Source of the DNA: Cupriavidus sp. D384
Lineage (GTDB): Bacteria; Pseudomonadota; Gammaproteobacteria; Burkholderiales; Burkholderiaceae
Assembly (NCBI RefSeq): GCF_001652915.1
Contig: NZ_BBQI01000064.1
Location: 33,235 to 97,234 of the forward strand
DNA: 64,000 nucleotides
Reading direction: 5' to 3'
A program made the translations under genes and the position numbers. Under the pieces are notes generated by a model. It was not told where the DNA came from and did no database searches. It saw nothing but the letters and a program-made list of their open reading frames with translations. How positions within the stretch are numbered: the stretch's first letter is position 1; every line of letters starts with the position of its first letter. Shown in pieces: positions 1-7,533 of this stretch.

Positions 1-402
1 GCGTTCGACTACTTCGTGGGCGGCACCATCGCGGCTGGAGACGGCGTGCGAAGTGGATCGCTGATCAGCGGCATGGTCAATGGTGCGCCGGTGCCGATGA
101 TCCTGACGCGTTCGGCCACCGGCTACGGCATGGACATCTACGCGCAGCAGTCGACGGCGGGCCTGGCAGCCGGCGCGGCCGACGGTGCCTATCGCGTGAT
201 GGCCTCCACCGGCATGCAGGTCAATGCGGACCTGAACGGCACAAGCATCGTGCGTGACGGTGCGTCGGGCACGCTGGCGTACAACAGTCCGGTGCCGGGC
301 GTGATTGGCGCAACGGGTGGGGTGGTCGCGTCCTACCTGTACAACAGCGGCCTGTTGATCGGCACGGCCGCCGGCCGCTTCGAGGTCGGGCTGCTGCACT
401 GA
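1..402 (+). CDS. Hypothetical protein, C-terminal part (gene enters from the left edge)
   Basis: The reading frame is open from base 1 and ends at a TGA at 400-402, so only the last 133 residues are seen. The piece is rich in Gly, Ala, Ser and Thr, with short alternating hydrophobic stretches, which suits an extracytoplasmic or beta-rich domain, but no catalytic motif is visible. A GTG at 16 could be read as a start, yet the frame is open upstream of it and no ribosome site precedes it, so a truncated gene is the better reading. It converges on a LysR gene across a strong hairpin. I do not recognise the family and assign no function. Confidence 0.6.
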   Translation, partial: AFDYFVGGTIAAGDGVRSGSLISGMVNGAPVPMILTRSATGYGMDIYAQQSTAGLAAGAADGAYRVMASTGMQVNADLNGTSIVRDGASGTLAYNSPVPGVIGATGGVVASYLYNSGLLIGTAAGRFEVGLLH

Positions 403-419
403 CGCCCGCCGCGCCGCTC

Positions 420-459
420 ACGGGATCGCCCTGTATTCGCGGGGAGTGGGCGATCCCGT
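420..459. terminator. Strong hairpin between convergent genes
   Basis: Perfect 12-bp arms (420-431 and 448-459) with a 16-base loop lie between the stop of the partial gene and the stop of the LysR gene. There is no T-run on either side, so this is a stem-loop that may act as a bidirectional terminator or 3'-end stabiliser rather than a canonical intrinsic terminator. Confidence 0.45.
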
Positions 460-466
460 CCGGCAG

Positions 467-1414
467 TCATTCTTCCTCTTGCGCCTTCTTGCGATGCCGT
501 GCAGCGATGCGGTGGGTCAGCGCCACCAGGGCCGCCAGCGCGGCGTCGTCCTGGCCCTCGCGGTAGCCTAGCGTCAGCGGCGCGCGCAGCCGATCGGCCT
601 CGACCATCCGGCAGTAGGCCACGCCGTGGCGGTTCAGGCCGGCCATCGACGCCGGCACCACGCTGACCCCGGCACCGGCAGCCACGAGATTGAGGTTGGT
701 CAGCATGCGTTCCACTTCGGCGCCAATGCGTGGCGTGAAACCCAGCGCCTCGCATTCGCGCAGCAGGTCGCCATACATGCCCGGGGCGCCCGGCCGCCGC
801 ACCAGGATGAATGGGTCGGTTGCCAGTTCGCTCAGCGACACCGGTTCGGCAGCATTCTGGCCGCGCGATGCACGGCGCCGCAGCAGCGCGTGATCAAGCG
901 GCAGCGCAATCACCATTTCCTCTTCCAGCAGCAGGTCGAAGCGCACCCCCTCGGGATGCAGCACGGGCGCACGTAGCAGGGCAGCGTTCAGCGTGCCGTC
1001 GGCCAGCCGTTCGATGGCTTCCGCCGCGTTGCATTCGGTCAGCGACAGGGCCACGCGCGGGAAATGCCGGCGGCAGGCGCGCAATACCTCGGGCGTCAGC
1101 TTGTGGGCGGCAGCGGAACTGGTGAAGCCGATGGCAAGGGCCCCTTCATCGCCCCGGGCCATACGGTGCATGCGTGCGCGCATCTGCTCGATTCGCGCGA
1201 ACAGGTCGACCACGTCGGTGTGCAGCGCTGCGCCGGCCGCCGTGAGCGCCACGCCACGCGGCTGGCGCTCGAACAACGTCACGCCAAGTTCAGACTCCAG
1301 TGCCTTGAGTTGCTGCGAAAGCGGCGGTTGCTGAATGCCGAGCTGTTCGGCGGCGCGCGTGACGGAACGGGTTTCCGCCACGGCCAGGAAGTAACGCAGA
1401 TGTCTCAGCTCCAT
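467..1414 (-). CDS. LysR-family transcriptional regulator
   Basis: 315 residues, the usual LysR length. The N-terminus (MELRHLRYFLAVAE) begins the winged helix-turn-helix, with the LysR signature around AAEQLGIQQPPLSQQLKALE. The rest is the two-lobed effector domain. The start is set at 1414 because the conserved LysR N-terminus begins there; the frame continues 13 codons upstream without a better ribosome site. It diverges from the lipoprotein hydrolase gene at 1540 across a 125-base AT-rich gap, the classic layout for a LysR regulator and its target, so control of that hydrolase is a reasonable inference. The effector is unknown. Confidence 0.9.
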   Translation of the reverse strand: MELRHLRYFLAVAETRSVTRAAEQLGIQQPPLSQQLKALESELGVTLFERQPRGVALTAAGAALHTDVVDLFARIEQMRARMHRMARGDEGALAIGFTSSAAAHKLTPEVLRACRRHFPRVALSLTECNAAEAIERLADGTLNAALLRAPVLHPEGVRFDLLLEEEMVIALPLDHALLRRRASRGQNAAEPVSLSELATDPFILVRRPGAPGMYGDLLRECEALGFTPRIGAEVERMLTNLNLVAAGAGVSVVPASMAGLNRHGVAYCRMVEADRLRAPLTLGYREGQDDAALAALVALTHRIAARHRKKAQEEE

Positions 1415-1539
1415 CGATCTATATCCAATGCATATGGAATTCTTGTCATGCATATATTTTACGTGCGGCCGGCGCGGTCGTAATATTGGCGTTTCGCCCG
1501 ATGCGCGCGGGCGGCCAGAACATCAAAGGAGACACCCTC
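1415..1539. promoter_or_regulatory. Divergent promoter region of LysR and lipoprotein hydrolase
   Basis: AT-rich 125-base gap in GC-rich surroundings. It holds the imperfect dyad TCCAATGCATATGGA at about 1425-1439 and a second ATGCATAT at about 1449-1456, a spacing compatible with LysR recall and activation sites. A Shine-Dalgarno AAAGGAGA lies just before the hydrolase start. Confidence 0.4.
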
Positions 1540-2649
1540 ATGCGCCGCATTACGCAGTATTTGCCCGCCACTATCGTTGCCGCGGCGGTCATGGCGCTGG
1601 CCGGTTGTGCCAGCCAGTCCGGCACGACGCCTGCCTCGCCCGGGGCAGCGGCGGCCAGGCCCCAGTGGCAGCGCGTGCACCTTGGCAGCGGGGCGGGCTA
1701 CGACTTCCCGGTCTATGCGAATCACGCACTCAACGGCGACCTGCGCGGTATCCGCGAAGTGGTGTTTGTGCAGCATGGCCTGCAGCGCAATGGCGACGAC
1801 TATTACGAGGCTGGCGCGGCCCTGCTGAAGGCCAGTGGCCGGAACCCCGGCGAAGTGCTGCTCGTGGCGCCGAATTTCCCCGGCACGCCAGACGCCGCCA
1901 AGCATTTCGACAACATGCCGGTGTGGACCGTGCAGGGCTGGATCGGTGGCGAGGACGCGGTGTCCGGTCCCGGTGCCGGCGTCAGTTCCTTGCAGGTGCT
2001 TGACGACCTGCTGGCCTACGTGACCGACAGGCAGCGCCTGCCGATGGTGCGCAAGGTGACCGTGGCCGGCCATTCGGGTGGCGCGCAGATCGTGCATCGG
2101 TACGCCGTGCTGAACAACGTGGACGAAAAGGTGCGGGCATCCGGCATCGACCTGCGCTATGTGGTCGCCAATCCGTCGTCCTATCTCTACTTCACGCCCG
2201 ATCGCCCGGTGGCGCCCGACTACCGCCGCTTCGCGCCCTACAGCACCAGCACCTGCGCCGACTATGACAAGTACCGTTATGGCATGCGCGATATGGTGGC
2301 GTACGCGCGCGGCGCCGATGGCATGACGCTCTATCGGCGCTACATGCAGCGCCAGGTCACCTACTTGGTGGGCAGCGAGGATAACGATCCGAATCATCGC
2401 GTCCTGGACAAGGCTTGCGGCGCCGAGGCCGAAGGGCCCACGCGCCTGCAGCGCGCACGCGCATACTGGCGCTACGAGCAGGTGCTGGCGACGCCGGGGC
2501 AGGCCAGTGCCCACCGGTCGTTCGAGGTGGCAGGCGTGGGTCATGACCAGGCCCGCATGTTCGGTTCGCAGTGCGGGGCGCAGGCGGTCTTCGGCATGGA
2601 CCCCGCTGCGAACGGCAAGGGCGCAGCCTGTCGCGCCCCGCAGCCGTGA
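1540..2649 (+). CDS. Putative lipoprotein, alpha/beta-hydrolase fold
   Basis: 369 residues. A signal peptide ends in a lipobox LAGC with Cys23, so the mature protein is probably anchored in the outer or inner membrane and faces the periplasm. The nucleophile elbow GHSGG (Ser179) follows a hydrophobic strand, and an HG motif (VFVQHG, about residue 79) is placed like the oxyanion-hole region of alpha/beta hydrolases. A late GVGHDQ near residue 345 could supply the catalytic His. The start at 1540 is chosen because the signal peptide begins there behind AAAGGAGA. It is probably an esterase or lipase-like hydrolase; the substrate is unknown. It is likely controlled by the divergent LysR gene. Confidence 0.75.
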   Translation: MRRITQYLPATIVAAAVMALAGCASQSGTTPASPGAAAARPQWQRVHLGSGAGYDFPVYANHALNGDLRGIREVVFVQHGLQRNGDDYYEAGAALLKASGRNPGEVLLVAPNFPGTPDAAKHFDNMPVWTVQGWIGGEDAVSGPGAGVSSLQVLDDLLAYVTDRQRLPMVRKVTVAGHSGGAQIVHRYAVLNNVDEKVRASGIDLRYVVANPSSYLYFTPDRPVAPDYRRFAPYSTSTCADYDKYRYGMRDMVAYARGADGMTLYRRYMQRQVTYLVGSEDNDPNHRVLDKACGAEAEGPTRLQRARAYWRYEQVLATPGQASAHRSFEVAGVGHDQARMFGSQCGAQAVFGMDPAANGKGAACRAPQP

Positions 2650-2761
2650 GATGACGGGGGGCTAGTCCCGTTGGCGCCGCTCCGGGCGGGTTTGCCCGGG
2701 CGGCGGAGGTTGGCGCGCGGTGCTACGATGCCGCAGTTTTCCGATTCGTGCCGCCGCCTTC

Positions 2762-3766
2762 ATGTCAGTTCCCGCTCGCCGGCGCGTCACCGCGGCATTG
2801 TTGGCCCTGCCGTTTGCGCGCCCCTGGCGGCCAGCCGCCGCTGCCCAATTCCTGTCTTACGTTCAGCCCCTGCATCTGCTGGTGGGCTATGCGGCCGGTG
2901 GTGGCGCGGACCATGTTGCGCGTATCGTGGCGGACAGCCTGGGAGGCGATGGCGAGCCGACCATCGTCGACAATCGGCCGGGCGCTTCAGGTCAGATTGC
3001 GATGTTCGAGGCCGCACGGGCCGGCACCGACCGGCAGACGCTGCTGCTGGGCACGGTCGGCTCGGTCAGTATCGGCCCCTTGCTGGACAGCAGCCCCGAG
3101 GCCCCCGCGCGCCAGTTGCACCCGCTGGCGATCGTTGCCAGTACGCCGCATGTCCTGCTGATGGCGGGCGATGGCACGCGAACGCAGCCGGACCAGGCAC
3201 GCGCCATACTGCAACGCCTGCTTGCCGATGCCCGGCAACGCCCCGGCGAAATCGCCTATGCCTCGCTTGGCATCCATTCCAGTGCCCATCTTGTCGGTGA
3301 ACTGATGTGCCGCCAGGCCGGCGTGTCGATGTCACACGTGCCCTATCCCGGCAGTGCGCGCGCGCTGGTCGACCTGCAGGGCGGTCACGTGGCGCTGCTG
3401 GTCAGCACGCTGCAGGCAGCATTGCCTTTGATGCGCCAGAGCCGTGTGCGGGCCCTGGCGGTCACGGGCAAGGCGCGAAGCCCGTTGGCGCCTGCCGTGC
3501 CGACGTTTTCCGAAGCGGGTATCTCCGGGATGCTGCAGGATGCGTGGTACGGCGTGCTGGCGTCTCCCGGCGTGCCCGAAGCGCGCCGCAGCGCGTTGTC
3601 CGCGCGGTTGACCCGGCTGCTGCGCGAACCATCGCTGCGGCAGCGGCTCGCACAGGACGGCGCCGAACCACTGAGCCTGACCGGCCAGCAGGCCATCGAT
3701 TATCTCGACCGGCAGCGCGACGTGTGGCGGCAAGCGCTGGCGGCCGTATCGGGAAGGCTGGGTTGA
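2762..3766 (+). CDS. Bug-family solute-binding receptor (tripartite tricarboxylate transporter type)
   Basis: 334 residues with an N-terminal export signal ending in an Ala-rich stretch (PAAAAQ). Bug-family hallmarks are present: LLVGYAAGGGADHVAR near the mature N-terminus, then VDNRPGASGQIA. These form the ligand-gripping loops that normally bind carboxylates, often through two waters. The mid-protein HVPYPGSARALVDLQGGHV matches the HVPYKG...DLLGGQV block of the family. No TctA or TctB membrane subunits lie nearby, so it is an orphan receptor. The start at 2762 puts the Arg-rich n-region first; the frame extends upstream without support. Confidence 0.85.
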   Translation: MSVPARRRVTAALLALPFARPWRPAAAAQFLSYVQPLHLLVGYAAGGGADHVARIVADSLGGDGEPTIVDNRPGASGQIAMFEAARAGTDRQTLLLGTVGSVSIGPLLDSSPEAPARQLHPLAIVASTPHVLLMAGDGTRTQPDQARAILQRLLADARQRPGEIAYASLGIHSSAHLVGELMCRQAGVSMSHVPYPGSARALVDLQGGHVALLVSTLQAALPLMRQSRVRALAVTGKARSPLAPAVPTFSEAGISGMLQDAWYGVLASPGVPEARRSALSARLTRLLREPSLRQRLAQDGAEPLSLTGQQAIDYLDRQRDVWRQALAAVSGRLG

Positions 3767-4058
3767 GTACGCGTCCGCCGCACGCAAGAAAATTAGATTT
3801 CTCTCATGAATTGGACACAACTCCACAACGGGCCGCGTGGAGCATGGGATCCAGGGCCTTGCATTGCAGCGCCAACATTCACCGAAGCGACGGTGCAATG
3901 CTGCATGCAGCCTGAGGGCTTGTGGCAAGCCGGCGGCATTGCTAGGATGCGTCCATCCCGCCCTTGGCAGTAAGCGTGTTCCCCCGTGATTTTGGAAGCG
4001 CCGAACCCCTGGGCGTTTCTATTTGCGCGGACAGTCGGACACAACGAGGAAGCAGTCA

Positions 4059-4811
4059 ATGCCTACAGGTATCCTGGTCGATGGCGCCTACTTCATCAAA
4101 CGCTATCGCGAGATCGAACCGGAACACGCATACGACGCTGTTCATGCGGCAGACTGCGTGTACCGCTGGGCAATCGCGCATCTTCACGAGACCTGGGATG
4201 GCGCACGAATCGATCGGGACTTGTATCGTATCTTTTTCTACGACTGCCCGCCGCTAGTCAAGAAGCTCCACAATCCCGTTTCCCGTCGCGTCATAGCGTT
4301 TGGCGATTCCGACGAGGCGAACTTTCGCAGGTCATTGCATGTTCAGCTTCAGCAGAAACGCAAACTTGCCTTGAGGCTCGGGCATCTTTCCAATGACACA
4401 AGCTGGACGATCAAGCCGGCGCGAATCGACGACCTGCTCAAGCGCAAAATTGGCATCGAGGACTTGAGCGAGAACGATGTGCGAGTCGTCACCCGGCAGA
4501 AGGGTGTGGACATGCGGATTGGGCTTGATGTGTCGTCGCTTGCCTTCAAGCGGCAGGTGCGCCAGATTGTGTTGGTGGCGGGAGACGCAGATTTCATACC
4601 GGCTGCAAAACTTGCGCGGCGTGAGGGCGTCGATTTCATTCTGGACCCCATGTGGCAAAGCGTGCCGACAGGGTTGCAGGAACATGTGGATGGCATTCGG
4701 ACGACATGTCCGAGACCGAATCGAAGACTTAGGCTTGAGATGGACGCCGGGCCGGTGCAGGCCTGGCAATGGCCAAAGTCCGGCACCCCACGCAACACAC
4801 AGCCCTGCTGA
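4059..4811 (+). CDS. NYN-domain (PIN-like) putative ribonuclease, LabA/DUF88 type
   Basis: 250 residues. The N-terminus has ILVDGAYF (Asp8), the first acidic residue of NYN domains. GVDMRIGLDV supplies further acids (Asp151, Asp157), and VLVAGDADFIP (Asp176, Asp178) matches the GDxDF block. These acids would bind Mg2+ in a PIN-like nuclease fold. Proteins of this family act on RNA or accompany defence and stress loci; the specific target here is unknown. The start at 4059 follows a GAGGAAG ribosome site. Codon and base use is less GC-biased than in neighbouring genes, which suggests horizontal acquisition. It stands alone with no partner gene. Confidence 0.8.
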   Translation: MPTGILVDGAYFIKRYREIEPEHAYDAVHAADCVYRWAIAHLHETWDGARIDRDLYRIFFYDCPPLVKKLHNPVSRRVIAFGDSDEANFRRSLHVQLQQKRKLALRLGHLSNDTSWTIKPARIDDLLKRKIGIEDLSENDVRVVTRQKGVDMRIGLDVSSLAFKRQVRQIVLVAGDADFIPAAKLARREGVDFILDPMWQSVPTGLQEHVDGIRTTCPRPNRRLRLEMDAGPVQAWQWPKSGTPRNTQPC

Positions 4812-4827
4812 CACCCAGAACGTAAGA

Positions 4828-4858
4828 CGCCGGAACACCCATGGCGGATGTTCCGGCG
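4828..4858 (+). terminator. Hairpin downstream of the NYN gene
   Basis: Perfect 10-bp arms (4828-4837 and 4849-4858) start 16 bases after the stop codon. The stem is GC-rich and lacks a T-run, so it is terminator-like but not canonical. Confidence 0.4.
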
Positions 4859-4953
4859 CGGGGCCCCGCTTCTGGCACGTCTTGACTTCAAACGTGCTGT
4901 GACAACCGTGGAGATGTCACTGTGGGGCCTGGAAAGGTTGGACGTCGGCAGCG

Positions 4954-5184
4954 TTACTGCTGACGGTTCTTCTGCTGCTGGGATCCTTGATCCGATCCCT
5001 GCTGGCTGCCCGTGCCGCTTTGCTGCTGATGCTGGCCCGAGCCCTTGTCCTGGTTGCCCATCTGGCCACCACCCTGCTGGCGTTGCTGATCCTGGCTACC
5101 TTGCTGCTGGTTGCCGCGCTGGCCGGGTTGCTGCTCCTGCTGCTTTTGTCCCGATTGGGATTGGCTACCTTGCTGCTGTCCCAT
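4954..5184 (-). CDS. Small Gln/Gly/Ser-rich low-complexity protein
   Basis: 76 residues, almost entirely Gln, Gly, Ser, Asn, Lys and Arg, with repeating QQ and GSQ units. It has no signal peptide and no membrane segment, so it is predicted to be intrinsically disordered and cytoplasmic. The start ATG at 5184 is preceded by GGAGACAGC, a good ribosome site; an upstream extension of the frame has none and a different composition. Hydrophilic disordered proteins of this kind are often stress-associated, but that is inference from composition only. It diverges from the BON-domain gene across about 415 bases. Confidence 0.55.
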   Translation of the reverse strand: MGQQQGSQSQSGQKQQEQQPGQRGNQQQGSQDQQRQQGGGQMGNQDKGSGQHQQQSGTGSQQGSDQGSQQQKNRQQ

Positions 5185-5599
5185 TGCTGTCTCCAAGTCC
5201 AAGTCGCGGCGGGCTGCCGCATGGTTGAAGCAGCAATCGGCGTGCCACGCGCCAAAGTCGGGGGTATGGCATCTGTCAGACATACAGGTAGCCGATGCGC
5301 AACATGCCGGTTCACCGATTTACAACGCATGCATGCTTTTCACGCCCGTGGGGCGGGGTGGCCGCGCAGTCATGCAGCGACGTGGGCGCATGCTCTCCGG
5401 GCGTGGCCCGCAGTGCGGCGTCCAGCAGGATTTGAGCGGTCCAGGGCTTTGCTTTGGAACGCTCCTTGCAGAGTCATGGACAAGATGCCGGACTACCGTG
5501 CCAGCGCCAGGTACGCCGCCTCTGGGGTTCCGGCTTCGTGCATCCATGTGAATCGGACTTGATTCATTGCGATTCAAACGCTAACAAGGAGATAGCACC
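5185..5599. other. Intergenic region between the Gln-rich protein and the BON-domain gene
   Basis: 415 bases without a convincing gene. Frames open here lack ribosome sites and look like random GC-rich translation. The right end carries the BON gene leader with AAGGAGAT at about 5586. The region must hold divergent promoters, but I could not define -35 and -10 boxes with confidence. Confidence 0.4.
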
Positions 5600-6064
5600 A
5601 TGAAAACCGTACACACGCTTCGCATTGCCACGATGGTTGCGGCGCTGGCCACCGCCAGCGGCGCGTACGCGCTGGACAACGGTGGCTTCATGAAGGTTGC
5701 CGATACGAGCACGACCAGCGGATCGACTATGCACCCGGCGCCCGCGAAAAATGCCTCGAACATGTCTGGCCGCACGGAGGGCGACCACACCACCGGGGCA
5801 ACGACCGACACCAGGCCTGACGCCAGCACTGAAGGTGCCAAGCAGGCGGTGACCGACGGGGCCCTGACGACCAAGATCAAGACAAAGCTGCTGGCGACGA
5901 AGGACCTGAAGTCCACCGGCATTCACGTCAAGACCAAGGATCGCGTGGTGAACCTGACTGGTTCGGTGCCATCGTCCGAGCAAAAGCAGATGGCTCTGGA
6001 CACGGTGAAGTCGGTAGAAGGCGTGGATTCTGTGAACGACAATCTGAAGGTGTCGTCGCGCTGA
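5600..6064 (+). CDS. BON-domain periplasmic protein (OsmY-like)
   Basis: 154 residues. A signal peptide covers residues 1 to about 25 (cleavage near SGAYALD). A Thr/Ser/Pro-rich linker runs to about residue 80, and one BON domain of about 65 residues follows (TDGALTTKIKTKLL to SVNDNLKV). The hallmark VVNLTGSVPSSEQ turn is visible. BON domains bind membranes or ligands; OsmY-type proteins protect the envelope under osmotic or other stress. OsmY itself has two BON domains, so this is a shorter single-domain form. The start has an AAGGAGAT ribosome site. A T-rich terminator lies about 105 bases downstream. Confidence 0.85.
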   Translation: MKTVHTLRIATMVAALATASGAYALDNGGFMKVADTSTTSGSTMHPAPAKNASNMSGRTEGDHTTGATTDTRPDASTEGAKQAVTDGALTTKIKTKLLATKDLKSTGIHVKTKDRVVNLTGSVPSSEQKQMALDTVKSVEGVDSVNDNLKVSSR

Positions 6065-6091
6065 TCTGCACTGGGCCACAGCGGCCCGTAT

Positions 6092-6125
6092 AGACAGCCC
6101 GAAGAGACAGCCCGTAGAGACAGGT
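6092..6125. repeat. Short tandem repeat, 13-bp period
   Basis: Two and a half copies of AGACAGCCCG(A/T)AG start at 6092, 6105 and 6118, between the BON gene stop and its terminator. The repeat is non-coding. Confidence 0.5.
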
Positions 6126-6170
6126 AGTGCCAGTTGATGATGCGCGGCGACCAAGGTCGCCTCTGCGCTG

Positions 6171-6207
6171 AGCCGCGACCCTCCCACGTGTCGCGGCTCT
6201 TTTTCTT
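6171..6207 (+). terminator. Intrinsic terminator of the BON-domain gene
   Basis: Perfect 9-bp arms AGCCGCGAC (6171-6179) and GTCGCGGCT (6190-6198) are followed by TCTTTTTCTT. The orientation fits plus-strand transcription from the BON gene and insulates it from the convergent Ku gene. Confidence 0.75.
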
Positions 6208-6265
6208 GTGCGCCTGGATCGATGCTTCCGGGCGTACACCGGGTGTGGCGCGAGCCTCCTGGCCG

Positions 6266-7342
6266 CTAGGCGGCCTTGCGTGCAGTGCCGCGTGCGGGAG
6301 CCTTTGCCGCCTTTGCCGCCTTTGCGGTCTTGACTGCTTTCGCAGGCGTCGACTTCCGTGCCGGCGTCTTTTTTGCGTGGCTTGTTGCAGCGGGTTTCCT
6401 TGTGGCCGACGACTTTGCCGGCGCCTTCGTCGACGTCGCCCGTTTGGTAGCGCCGGTCGCCGCGCGCCGCGCGGACTTCTTCGGCACCTCGTCTTCGTCG
6501 ACGTTGTCCGACGCATCGGGATGCGCTGCGCCGGCGCCGCGCTTGCCACGCTGCCCCAGGCTCTGCTTGAGCAACGCCATCATGTCGATGACCTTGGCGC
6601 CCTTGCGGGCCGGCGCGGCGGTCTCCCCGGCAGCTGCCGTCTGCAGATGGGTCTTGCCGGCCTTGACCCGGGCGTGAATGCGGGCCAGCAGGTCCTCGCG
6701 ATAGGTGTCGTGGTACTGCCCGGGGTTGAAGTCCTCGCTCATGTCTTCCACGAGCTTGGTCGCCATCTGTACCTCGCGGGCACTGGCAGCATGCTTCTTC
6801 CCGCCGGGCAGGCTCAGATCGGCGACGGGCACCAGTTCGTCCGCAAAGCGCATCGTGTTGAGCACCAGCGCCTTGCCTGCCACGAGTAGCGCTGCCAGAT
6901 GCTGACGGTTGCGCAGCACCACCAGCGCCAGGGCGGCACGCCCGGTCTTGCGCATGGTCTCGTGCAGCAGCGCGTAGCCGCGTTCGCCGCGCTTGTCAGG
7001 CTCCAGGTAATAAGGGGTGTCGAAGAAGTAGGGCGGAATCGCGGCCGCGTCGACGAAGCTGACAATATCCACCGTCTGCGTCGCCTCCACGTTGGCCTGC
7101 CTGAAGTCCTCGTCGGTCAGCACGACGTACTCGTCTTTCTCGTACTCGTAGCCCTTGACGATATCGCCGCGTTCCACCGGCTTGCCGGTGTGCTTGTTGA
7201 TGCGCTGGTAGCCGACGGGTGCCATGTCGCGCTTGTCCAGCAGATCGAGGTCAAGCGAATGCGAGCGCGACGCGGGCTTGACCGCTATCGGGATGTTCAC
7301 CAGCCCAAAGCTGATGGCGCCCTTCCAGATCGCGCGTGACAT
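6266..7342 (-). CDS. ku: Ku, non-homologous end-joining DNA-end-binding protein
   Basis: 358 residues. The N-terminus MSRAIWKGAISFGLVNIPIAV is diagnostic of bacterial Ku, and the single Ku core covers about residues 1-260 (for example GYEYEKDEYVVLTDEDF, then DTPYYLEPDKRGERGYALL). A tail of about 65 residues is made almost only of Lys, Ala, Thr, Arg and Pro; such basic tails in bacterial Ku help DNA threading and bridging. Ku homodimers ring broken ends and recruit LigD, whose gene lies about 2.7 kb upstream on the same strand. Usual bacterial Ku is about 270-300 residues, so this is a long-tailed form. The ATG start at 7342 is fixed by the conserved N-terminus. Confidence 0.97.
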   Translation of the reverse strand: MSRAIWKGAISFGLVNIPIAVKPASRSHSLDLDLLDKRDMAPVGYQRINKHTGKPVERGDIVKGYEYEKDEYVVLTDEDFRQANVEATQTVDIVSFVDAAAIPPYFFDTPYYLEPDKRGERGYALLHETMRKTGRAALALVVLRNRQHLAALLVAGKALVLNTMRFADELVPVADLSLPGGKKHAASAREVQMATKLVEDMSEDFNPGQYHDTYREDLLARIHARVKAGKTHLQTAAAGETAAPARKGAKVIDMMALLKQSLGQRGKRGAGAAHPDASDNVDEDEVPKKSARRAATGATKRATSTKAPAKSSATRKPAATSHAKKTPARKSTPAKAVKTAKAAKAAKAPARGTARKAA

Positions 7343-7356
7343 GGCCCGTCAGTCGT

Positions 7357-7506
7357 TCACGCCGCCCGGGTGGCGCGCTGCGGCGGAGGCGGGGGCGTGT
7401 CGCCGGGGGGTGGATCGTTGACCGGCTCGGGGGTCGTGTCAGGTGGCTCCGGCGGCGGCATTTCCGGCTTCGGCGGCGTGATATCCGGTTCGGGAGTGAT
7501 ATGCAT
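7357..7506 (-). CDS. Proline-rich 49-residue protein
   Basis: A very small gene between the hybrid kinase and ku. The product is MHITPEPDITPPKPEMPPPE and onward: about 40 percent Pro, with Asp, Glu and Thr, ending QRATRAA. It has no Cys, signal or membrane segment, so an extended polyproline chain is expected. A ribosome site AAGGA lies 5 bases upstream of the ATG at 7506, and the stop at 7357 lies 14 bases before the ku start, so it could be co-transcribed with ku. Similar tiny PP-rich proteins recur in proteobacteria as uncharacterised hypotheticals. No function is assigned. Confidence 0.6.
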   Translation of the reverse strand: MHITPEPDITPPKPEMPPPEPPDTTPEPVNDPPPGDTPPPPPQRATRAA

Positions 7507-7533
7507 TGCGGTCCTTGTGCTGGCGCTTGCCAA

